The translations under genes and the position numbers were made by a program. From JAENVT01 sp031370825 (GTDB lineage Bacteria; Actinomycetota; Acidimicrobiia; Acidimicrobiales; Ilumatobacteraceae): a DNA stretch of 5,310 nt. Where the stretch lies: assembly GCA_031370825.1 (NCBI GenBank), contig JANMRB010000092.1:1-5310 (forward strand), written 5' to 3'. Positions 1 through 5,310 of this stretch are shown in pieces (position 1 is the first letter of the stretch; every line of letters begins with the position of its first letter). A model generated the notes under the pieces. The model did not search any database. It was not told the origin of the DNA and worked only from the letters and a program-made list of their open reading frames with translations.

Positions 1-289
1 GCCCCGCCTCCAACGACGTCCCCAGCGCGGGCACCAACTCCACCGTTTCGGCGCGTTTGATCACCTGCTCACCCTCACGCAAACTGCTCCGCCCGGCTTC
101 GGCCAACGACTTCTCCGGGAACGACGACACCTTCGCCACCAGTCCAGCGAGAAACACCTCGCGCCCCTCAACCCACGATTTCAACCGCCGCAACTCGCCA
201 ACCGCGGCGTGCAACACGGCCCAATCAGCACAGTCGGCGTCGACTGCTGCCACCCGTGCCACCAGCTCTTGGACCTCGCAGACCTTCAT
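1..289 (-). CDS. DUF222 / 13E12-repeat family protein, N-terminal part (probable HNH-endonuclease-type; runs out of window)
   Basis: The first 96 codons are present (ATG at 287-289, MKVCEVQELVARVAAVDADC...), and the frame is open to the window edge. The region is helical, with an early acidic/alanine segment, then LRRLKSWVEGREVFLAGLVA (33-52). It continues with the family-like pattern SLAEAGRSSLREGEQVIKRA (61-80) and ETVELVPALGTSLEAG (81-96), where DUF222 proteins typically read 'SxxEAxRxSxREAxxxxxRAxxLxxxPxLxxALxAGxV'. DUF222 proteins (the mycobacterial '13E12 repeat' family) are usually 350-550 residues with an HNH nuclease motif near the C-terminus, and are often multicopy in actinobacterial genomes. 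Their cellular role is not established, and the HNH domain here is expected rather than seen. The start is supported by GAGG eight bases upstream. Truncation is only the window edge. The family call rests on pattern recognition without a profile search. Confidence 0.8.
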   Translation of the reverse strand, partial: MKVCEVQELVARVAAVDADCADWAVLHAAVGELRRLKSWVEGREVFLAGLVAKVSSFPEKSLAEAGRSSLREGEQVIKRAETVELVPALGTSLEAG

Positions 290-290
290 C

Positions 291-312
291 CACCCATCCT
301 CGCAAATGGGTG
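291..312 (-). promoter_or_regulatory. Hairpin presenting the Shine-Dalgarno sequence of the DUF222 gene
   Basis: On the minus strand CACCCAT (306-312) and ATGGGTG (291-297) form a perfect 7-bp inverted repeat around the 8-base loop TTGCGAGG. The loop holds the GAGG Shine-Dalgarno sequence (298-301), eight bases before the ATG at 287-289, and the stem ends one base before that ATG. The ATG inside the descending arm (295-297) opens a three-codon frame (Met-Gly-Gly) whose TGA overlaps the real start codon. Whether this folds or regulates translation is inference. It also fixes the start choice, because 289 is in frame and correctly spaced. Confidence 0.4.
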
Positions 313-459
313 TCACACAGTCCCGAGGACCAGGGCTGACAACCAGGCAACGACACCTACAGCGTGCAGCCATCCAGCGCAGCCGGCTCACACCTCCAAC
401 CCACTTCGGTCGCTCATGCCCACCCCCCACACCCAAGAGGCGAACCACTCAGCAGTCTC

Positions 460-927
460 CTAGTCGGCCGGCCCAGAGTCAGGCCCAGTGACAGGCGCGA
501 CAACAGGGTGCTGGACCGTGACTCGGTAGTGAACACCGAGCGGCAGGTCGTTGGAGTGACATGTGAAGCTGACGTACGGCCAACCCATTCCCGGCGTTTG
601 CTCGGACTCGACGAGTCGAACAGTGGTGTCGGCCAACCCGTACGTCGTCGCCATCTGGGTGCGACCATCGACGACGACCTGCGTCAACGTCGCCTCGACG
701 GTGGCGATCGCCCCATCGAGTGTTATGCCGAAGGCTTCCGGAACGTAGAAGCCCACCGGCGCACCCGGCTGTTCCGGCGTGGTTCGCACGACGATGCCGC
801 GTTGTTGCGCCGGTGCGACCGTGACGACACCGCTGAAGGTGATGACCCTGGCGGATCGGCCTTCGAGGTCGGTGACGGCGTGCTGCAACGTTGGCTGCGG
901 CGCGGCATTCTGCAAGGCATATTGCAT
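460..927 (-). CDS. Hypothetical protein, 155 residues, downstream of dnaE2
   Basis: I do not recognise a family for this protein. Evidence that it is real: a strong GAGGAG ribosome binding site, G or C in most third codon positions like its neighbours, and same-strand placement 58 bp behind dnaE2. The protein has no signal peptide or membrane segment, so it is probably cytoplasmic. It is rich in short Val/Thr/Ile stretches alternating with turns (for example RVITFSGVVTVAP 27-39, ATVEATLTQVVVDG 75-88, TTVRLVE 101-107, GVHYRVTVQHPVV 131-143), which suggests an all-beta fold. A single Cys lies in SFTCHSN (120-126). The last dozen residues are Pro/Gly/Asp-rich and probably flexible. Its position suggests possible co-transcription with dnaE2 under LexA, but no operator of its own was seen and the pairing may be chance. 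The stop is TAG, and I found no clear terminator after it. Confidence 0.75.
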   Translation of the reverse strand: MQYALQNAAPQPTLQHAVTDLEGRSARVITFSGVVTVAPAQQRGIVVRTTPEQPGAPVGFYVPEAFGITLDGAIATVEATLTQVVVDGRTQMATTYGLADTTVRLVESEQTPGMGWPYVSFTCHSNDLPLGVHYRVTVQHPVVAPVTGPDSGPAD

Positions 928-934
928 CTCGTGG

Positions 935-940
935 CTCCTC
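935..940 (-). promoter_or_regulatory. Ribosome binding site of the 155-codon gene
   Basis: On the minus strand GAGGAG lies seven bases before the ATG at 925-927, a near-ideal Shine-Dalgarno sequence and spacing. It decides the start of the downstream gene and argues that this open frame is translated. The only promoter-like element in the gap after dnaE2 is a lone TACAGT (962-967) with no convincing -35 partner, so read-through from dnaE2 is the simpler source of transcript. Confidence 0.75.
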
Positions 941-985
941 GCTGCCTTCTCCGGTCGCCCGACTGTAGACGAGGGTTTGGCGCGA

Positions 986-3900
986 TCAGCGGAAGTCGCG
1001 ACTGGCCGTGGAAGCCGGCACGGGCAGCAGAGTCAACTCGTCGGCGACGATGTTGATCACACCTTCGGAGCGTTCGAGCCGCCCGCGGATCAAAAGGGCC
1101 GAAGCGCTGCGGGCAACCGTTCGGTAACGGGCCCAACACCCTTTCGACACGACGACGTTGATCAGGCCGGTTTCGTCTTCGAGGTTCATGAACGTGACCC
1201 CCTGGGCGGTCATTGGCCGTTGCCGGTGAGTGACGATCCCGGCCACCAGCACCTTGGTCTTGGGCGCGCAATCCCACAGGCCCGTTGCGGTGACGACACC
1301 GCGCTGACGCAGTTCGTCGCGCAAGAACTGCGTGGGATGACCGTTGGGGGCGACACCAGTGGCCCACAGATCGGCGACGACGGTCTCCATCTGATCCATA
1401 CCAGGCAGACGCGGAGACCGATCACCCGTGATGATGCCCTGCAGCCGGTCCGATCGCGATTGCACGGCAGCACCGACAGCCCACAACGCCTCGCGGCGTT
1501 CCAGTGCGAAGCATTCTTCGAACAGTCCCGCGGTGGCCATTGCCTCGAGTTGTTGCAATTGCAACGATGGCACACGACGAACCAGCTCTTCCAAGGACGA
1601 ATACGGCCGTCCAGCTTCGATCTCGACTGCAAGTTCACTACCGACGCCACGAACCGAGCCGATCCCCATCCGCACGGCAACGTCGCCGACCGAATCTGCA
1701 CACGGCTCCAGCGTCGCCAAGGCACGCGATGCGTTGAGATCGGGGGACCGCACCACGACACCGTGTCGCGATGCATCCTGAGCCAGCGAATGTGGGCTCC
1801 AGAAACCCATCGGTTGGGCGTTGAGCAACGCCGCGCAGAACGCAGCGGGCTCGTGGAACTTGATCCAGGCCGAGGCGTAGACGAGGTAGGAGAAGCTGAC
1901 ACTGTGCGACTCGGGGAAGCCGTAGTTCGCAAAGGCCGACATCTTGGTGAAGATCTCATCGGCAACGTCGCCTGTGATGTTGCGCTCGGCCATGCCTTCG
2001 TACAACCGTGCTTTCAACTTCTCCATTCGCGCCCTGCTGCGTTTCGAGCCCATTGCCTGGCGCAACTGATCTGCGTCGGTTGGTGTGAAACCGGCGACAT
2101 CGATGGCCATCTGCATGAGTTGTTCCTGGAACAACGGCACACCCAGTGTTTTGCCGAGCGAGTTCTCGAGCAGCGGATGCAGGTAGGTGATCGGCTCCTG
2201 GCCGTTGCGGCGACGGATGTAGGGGTGCACGGAACCGCCCTGGATGGGACCGGGACGGATGAGCGCGACTTCGACCACCAAGTCGTAGAAGCGACGCGGC
2301 TTCAATCGCGGCAGTGTGGCCATCTGGGCCCGCGATTCGATCTGGAACACACCGACGGTGTCGGCGCGGCACAACATCGCGTAAACGTCGTCCTCCTGCG
2401 GAATGGTTGCCAGGTCGACCTCGTAACCACGGTGATCACGGATGAGGTCGACTGCGTAGTGCAACGCACTGAGCATGCCGAGACCCAGCAGATCGAACTT
2501 CACCAGCCCCGCCGCGGCGCAATCGTCCTTGTCCCACTGCAACACGCTGCGCTTGTCCATGCGTGCCCACTCGACCGGGCAGACCTCGATCACGGGACGG
2601 TCGCAGATGACCATGCCGCCGGAGTGGATGCCGAGGTGCCGAGGAGCGTCTTCGATCTCGGTGGCCAGATCCAGAACCGCTTGTGGGATGCCGTGATCGG
2701 GTTGGTTGGCTGTGGTCGAAACATTGCCCCAAGCATCGATCTGCTTGCTCCATGCGTCTTGCTGGCCGGGGGCATACCCGAGCGCCTTGGCCATGTCGCG
2801 CACCGCCGACCTTGCCCGATACGTGATGACGTTGGCCACCTGTGCCGTGTGGTGACGGCCGTAACGCTGGTACACGTATTGGATGACCTCTTCGCGCCGG
2901 TCGCTTTCGATGTCGATGTCGATGTCGGGAGGACCATCGCGCTCCGTCGACAGGAATCGCTCGAACAACAACCCCAACGACACCGCGTCTGCCTTGGTGA
3001 TGCCGAGCGCGTAGCACGCTGCGCTGTTGGCTGCGCTGCCGCGGCCCTGGCAGAAGATGTCGGCACGGTTGCAGAACTCGACGAGGTCCCAAACGACGAG
3101 GAAGTAGCCGGCGAACCCGAGGTGCTCGATGACATCGAGCTCGTGGTCCATCGTGCTCCAGGCCCGGGCGCGTAGGGACAGGTCCTCGTGGGCGGAAGGT
3201 CGCTCGCCATATCGACGGCGACCACCTTCTTCGACCAGATGTCGCAAGTACTGCATCTCGGTGAGCGTCGTGCCGTCGGGTCCCGTCGGGCACGGGCATG
3301 GGGGCAGGTTGGGCGCAACCAGGGCGAGGTCGAATGCTGCTGCACACCCGATCTCAGCAGCAGCCTCGACGACGCCCGGGTAGCGCAGGAACCGGCGGGC
3401 CTGCTCGGCGCCGCTGCGCAAGTGGGCGCCCGTCGATGCCGGCAGCCACGGGTCGAGCTCATCGAGGCTGCGCCTGGAACGAACCGCGGCGATCGCCGTA
3501 GCGAGATTGCGTTGCGACGGCGTTGCGTAGTGCACGTTGTTGGTGGCGACACAGGTCAGGTCGTGACGGGCCGCCAACTCGGCCAAGGCATCGTTGCGCG
3601 CCGAGTCGAGCGGATCGCCGTGATCCCACAACTCGACCACTACCCGATCGCGCCCGAACAGTTCGATCAGCCGTTGCAACTGCTTGGCTGCTGCCGCTGG
3701 ACCGTGCTCGACCAATGCCGACGGCACGGCGCCTTTGCGGCAGCCGGTCAGCACCCAGCCGTGGCCGGCCATCGCATCGGCGATGTCGAGCAGCGAGAAC
3801 TGCGGCGCACTCTTCTCGCCCGCCAGATGCCCCAAGCTGAGGGCCCTGGCCAGTCGGGCGTACCCGGTGGGCCCGTCAGCGAGCACGAGCAGATGATCAC

Positions 3901-4417
3901 CGTGCGGATCGGGCATGTGATGGTCGGCGACGAAATGAGTGGCGATCTGCTGTTTGGTGTCGTCTTCGCTGAGCACCTGACGAGTGGTGGCCCTGCCAAG
4001 TGTGATCTCGGCGCCGAACACCGTCGGCAAGCCCACTGCCCGCGCTGCCTCTGCGAACCTGACCACGCCGTAGAGACCATCGTGATCAGTGACTGCCAAC
4101 GCTTCGAGACCAAGACGTGCAGCTTCTTCGGCCAGTTGCTCTGGATGCGACGCCCCGTCGAGGAAGGAGAAGTTGGTGTGGCAGTGCAGCTCGGCATATG
4201 GCACCGCGGGCGAGTCGGGCCGCAGCAGCGGTTTGGTGAGGTCGTCGTCAGGTGCCTGGTATGGCTGACGCTTGCGGCTCCATGCCGGACCATCGCCACC
4301 CGCGTTCCATGCCGGAGAGCCAGGGGCACGCCCATCTCGACCGCGCCCTTGTGGCGGACGGTCGGAGAGCATTGCCTCCAGCTCCCACCACGGCATGTTC
4401 GGGTTGTTGAACCCCAT
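986..4417 (-). CDS. dnaE2: Error-prone DNA polymerase III alpha-type subunit DnaE2 (ImuC)
   Basis: DnaE2 (ImuC) is a C-family DNA polymerase that copies past damaged template and causes damage-induced mutation. In characterised bacteria it works with ImuA or ImuA' and ImuB, which links it to the beta clamp. The 1143 residues are of usual DnaE2 length. Residues 1-10 (MGFNNPNMPW) match the family start, which supports ATG 4417. A variable Gly/Pro/Arg-rich stretch (about 17-55) leads to a PHP domain (about 73-300; HCH 78-80, TDHDG 110-114, TGCRKG 224-229). The polymerase core has GRGSAANSA (458-466), the catalytic aspartates of PDIDID (497-502) and VKFD (639-642), and the DnaE2 hallmark FANYGFPESHSVSFSYLVYA (829-848). 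A helix-hairpin-helix region (about 915-965) and an OB fold (about 1055-1130) follow. The preceding operator indicates LexA control. No imuA or imuB lies in the window, as in mycobacteria, where dnaE2 stands apart from them. The predicted PHP metal ligand usually Asp is Asn at 294. The stop is TGA. Confidence 0.97.
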   Translation of the reverse strand: MGFNNPNMPWWELEAMLSDRPPQGRGRDGRAPGSPAWNAGGDGPAWSRKRQPYQAPDDDLTKPLLRPDSPAVPYAELHCHTNFSFLDGASHPEQLAEEAARLGLEALAVTDHDGLYGVVRFAEAARAVGLPTVFGAEITLGRATTRQVLSEDDTKQQIATHFVADHHMPDPHGDHLLVLADGPTGYARLARALSLGHLAGEKSAPQFSLLDIADAMAGHGWVLTGCRKGAVPSALVEHGPAAAAKQLQRLIELFGRDRVVVELWDHGDPLDSARNDALAELAARHDLTCVATNNVHYATPSQRNLATAIAAVRSRRSLDELDPWLPASTGAHLRSGAEQARRFLRYPGVVEAAAEIGCAAAFDLALVAPNLPPCPCPTGPDGTTLTEMQYLRHLVEEGGRRRYGERPSAHEDLSLRARAWSTMDHELDVIEHLGFAGYFLVVWDLVEFCNRADIFCQGRGSAANSAACYALGITKADAVSLGLLFERFLSTERDGPPDIDIDIESDRREEVIQYVYQRYGRHHTAQVANVITYRARSAVRDMAKALGYAPGQQDAWSKQIDAWGNVSTTANQPDHGIPQAVLDLATEIEDAPRHLGIHSGGMVICDRPVIEVCPVEWARMDKRSVLQWDKDDCAAAGLVKFDLLGLGMLSALHYAVDLIRDHRGYEVDLATIPQEDDVYAMLCRADTVGVFQIESRAQMATLPRLKPRRFYDLVVEVALIRPGPIQGGSVHPYIRRRNGQEPITYLHPLLENSLGKTLGVPLFQEQLMQMAIDVAGFTPTDADQLRQAMGSKRSRARMEKLKARLYEGMAERNITGDVADEIFTKMSAFANYGFPESHSVSFSYLVYASAWIKFHEPAAFCAALLNAQPMGFWSPHSLAQDASRHGVVVRSPDLNASRALATLEPCADSVGDVAVRMGIGSVRGVGSELAVEIEAGRPYSSLEELVRRVPSLQLQQLEAMATAGLFEECFALERREALWAVGAAVQSRSDRLQGIITGDRSPRLPGMDQMETVVADLWATGVAPNGHPTQFLRDELRQRGVVTATGLWDCAPKTKVLVAGIVTHRQRPMTAQGVTFMNLEDETGLINVVVSKGCWARYRTVARSASALLIRGRLERSEGVINIVADELTLLPVPASTASRDFR

Positions 4418-4426
4418 AGGGGCCCC

Positions 4427-4455
4427 ACCCTATCGAACACCCGTTCGACCTTCAA
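4427..4455 (-). promoter_or_regulatory. dnaE2 promoter (-35 TTGAAG, 17-bp spacer, -10 TAGGGT)
   Basis: On the minus strand, TTGAAG at 4450-4455 is followed after exactly 17 bp by TAGGGT at 4427-4432, which fits a housekeeping-sigma promoter with the TAnnnT -10 common in actinobacteria. The predicted transcription start falls near 4419-4421, only two to four bases before the dnaE2 ATG at 4417, or possibly on the ATG itself. The message would therefore be leaderless or nearly so. The G-rich GGGTGGGG before the ATG overlaps the -10 element, so it would be largely untranscribed and is unlikely to act as a ribosome binding site. The start site is inferred, not measured. Confidence 0.65.
4433..4448 (-). 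promoter_or_regulatory. LexA binding site (SOS box)
   Basis: The 16-bp sequence TCGAACACCCGTTCGA (plus strand) is a perfect TCGAAC-N4-GTTCGA inverted repeat. It matches the SOS operator known from Gram-positive bacteria and mycobacteria (core CGAAC-N4-GTTCG). It sits 15 bp before the dnaE2 start codon and fills the promoter spacer, touching the -10 hexamer and leaving one base to the -35. Bound LexA would block RNA polymerase, and DNA damage would release it through RecA-stimulated LexA self-cleavage. dnaE2 is a classical SOS gene, so site and target agree. I saw no second match in the window. Confidence 0.92.
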
Positions 4456-4499
4456 AACGAGTGCTTGCAGCACACCCGGGGTGGCGGGAAACACTCGTT
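4454..4499 (-). terminator. Probable intrinsic terminator of the ABC ATPase gene
   Basis: Read on the minus strand, an 11-bp stem (arms at 4489-4499 and 4456-4466; core AACGAGTG/CACTCGTT, one G-T wobble) encloses a 22-base loop. The loop itself contains a short CCCGGG self-complementary core. The stem ends in TT and is followed by two more T residues, giving a run of four at 4454-4457. It begins six bases after the ATPase stop codon, the expected place for transcript release. The T run is short, so termination may be partial; the fold is judged by eye. Confidence 0.6.
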
Positions 4500-4505
4500 C
4501 AGCGT

Positions 4506-5310
4506 CTAACGAATGGCGAGACCGGTCTCGAGGTCGAACAGGTGGATCTGCGACGGGTTGATCAACAGGTGCGCGGTGTCGTCGAGCTTCAGCGGTGTCG
4601 TCGGTGGTAGGCGGGCGGACACGGACTGGCCCGCCTTCTCACCTTCCATGGCATCGCGGACGGCTTCGGTATCGACGCCATCCGCATCGACCTCGAGGTA
4701 CAGGATCACCTCTGACCCCAGGCCTTCGCGGACCGTCACCTTTCCAGTAAGCGTGTTTGCCGCGCCTGGTGCAGCGTCCTGCGACAGATGCTCCGGACGA
4801 ATTCCAACCGCCACGTCGCGACCGCTGTACGCCGCCAATGACTCCGAAGCGGTAGGCAACGCGATGGTGGTCGACCCGAGGCGAATGGTCCCGCCACCGG
4901 CGCCCGCCTGGTACTTGCCACGCAGCAGGTTCATCTGCGGCGAGCCAATGAACGCGGCCACGAACAGGTTGTCGGGATGGTCGTACAAGTTCTGCGGCGA
5001 ATCGACCTGCATCAACGAGCCCTTCGACATCACCGCCACACGATCACCCATCGTCATCGCCTCGATCTGGTCGTGCGTGACGTACACCGTGGTGACGTTG
5101 AGGTCGTGTTGGATCTTGGCGATCTCGGCGCGCATCTGGACTCTGAGCTTGGCATCGAGGTTCGACAGAGGCTCGTCCATCAGGAATGCCTGCGGCTGGC
5201 GAACGATGGCGCGGCCCATGGCAACGCGCTGACGCTGGCCGCCGGACAGTTGCGCGGGGCGGCGCTCCAGGTTGTCGGTCAGTTCGAGCGTTCGCGCAGC
5301 ATCGGCAACG
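4506..5310 (-). CDS. ABC transporter ATP-binding protein, UgpC/MsmK/MalK type (3' part; start outside window)
   Basis: This is the nucleotide-binding subunit of an ABC importer, most likely for sugars or glycerol-3-phosphate. It would hydrolyse ATP on the cytoplasmic face of a two-permease membrane channel. About 267 codons are visible, and the reading frame stays open to the window edge. In order they show the ABC signature LSGGQ followed by QRVAMGRA (signature at 5235-5249), Walker B with catalytic Glu (AFLMDEP), the D-loop SNLDAKLR, and the switch histidine in YVTHDQ. The rest is a long C-terminal TOBE-type region with the family-typical stretch VAAFIGSPQMNLL and the end INPSQIHLFD. Family members are about 360-390 residues with the signature near residue 135, so roughly 110 N-terminal residues including Walker A are missing; this is a window cut, not a broken gene. 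The stop is TAG at 4506-4508, followed six bases later by a hairpin terminator. Permease and binding-protein genes are not visible, so the substrate cannot be named. Confidence 0.95.
   Translation of the reverse strand, partial: VADAARTLELTDNLERRPAQLSGGQRQRVAMGRAIVRQPQAFLMDEPLSNLDAKLRVQMRAEIAKIQHDLNVTTVYVTHDQIEAMTMGDRVAVMSKGSLMQVDSPQNLYDHPDNLFVAAFIGSPQMNLLRGKYQAGAGGGTIRLGSTTIALPTASESLAAYSGRDVAVGIRPEHLSQDAAPGAANTLTGKVTVREGLGSEVILYLEVDADGVDTEAVRDAMEGEKAGQSVSARLPPTTPLKLDDTAHLLINPSQIHLFDLETGLAIR

Noticed and set aside
290..459. Possible further small gene or clear promoter before the DUF222 gene
   Set aside because: A TTGTCA hexamer is present on the minus strand, but no TAnnnT-like -10 lies at proper spacing, and no minus-strand frame with a ribosome binding site was found. 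Only the hairpin at 291-312 stands out.
57..491. Plus-strand open frame of 144 codons
   Set aside because: It lies opposite the DUF222 start and the gap before it. The product is Ser/Thr/Pro/Arg-rich low complexity, typical of an antisense shadow.
928..985. Independent promoter for the 155-codon gene (TACAGT at 962-967)
   Set aside because: No acceptable -35 hexamer is found 16-19 bp upstream, so I do not list it as a feature.
779..3175. Very long plus-strand open frame (798 codons) antisense to dnaE2
   Set aside because: It lies opposite the clearly real dnaE2 codons and also runs into the 155-codon gene. Its product shows no recognisable domain. Long antisense frames are expected in high-GC genes with G/C third positions.
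4418..4430. G-rich GGGTGGGG as ribosome binding site of dnaE2
   Set aside because: It overlaps the -10 hexamer and would be mostly upstream of the predicted transcript start; it is also a poor match to GGAGG.
3188..4561. Plus-strand open frame (457 codons) covering the dnaE2 5' end, promoter and ATPase end
   Set aside because: It crosses the LexA box, the terminator and two opposite-strand genes, and its translation resembles no family. It is a shadow of dnaE2.

Overview
The window is high-GC and gene-dense, and every recognisable gene is read from the minus strand. In transcription order (right to left) it holds the 3' part of a sugar-type ABC-transporter ATPase gene, a complete gene for the error-prone DNA polymerase DnaE2 (ImuC), a small unrecognised gene of 155 codons, and the first 96 codons of a DUF222/13E12-type protein of the kind that usually carries a C-terminal HNH nuclease domain. 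The DUF222 family, the SOS operator of the TCGAAC-N4-GTTCGA type and a TAnnnT -10 element all point to an actinobacterium. An acidimicrobial (Ilumatobacter-like) or related lineage is my guess, but the window alone cannot fix it.

From 5310 down to 4506 lies the ATPase: its ABC signature, Walker B, H-loop and C-terminal TOBE region are visible, while Walker A and the start lie outside the window. The 88-bp gap 4418-4505 is unusually well packed. A hairpin with a short T run ends the ATPase transcript. Its T run overlaps the -35 hexamer of a promoter whose 17-bp spacer is filled by a perfect 16-bp LexA/SOS box. The -10 element lies only 9 bp from the dnaE2 start codon, so the dnaE2 message is predicted to be leaderless or nearly so.

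From 4417 to 986 lies dnaE2 (1143 codons), with all main polymerase motifs intact. After a 58-bp gap with a strong Shine-Dalgarno sequence comes the 155-codon gene (927-460), which may share the SOS-induced transcript. The 170-bp gap 290-459 contains no gene I can support, only a small hairpin that places a Shine-Dalgarno sequence in its loop next to the DUF222 start codon at 289. No tRNA, rRNA, CRISPR array or insertion sequence was seen.

Nothing here amounts to a clearly new multi-gene system. The points that deserve a second look are the promoter-operator architecture of dnaE2, the unknown gene behind it, an Asp-to-Asn change at a predicted PHP metal-ligand position, and the hairpin at the DUF222 start.
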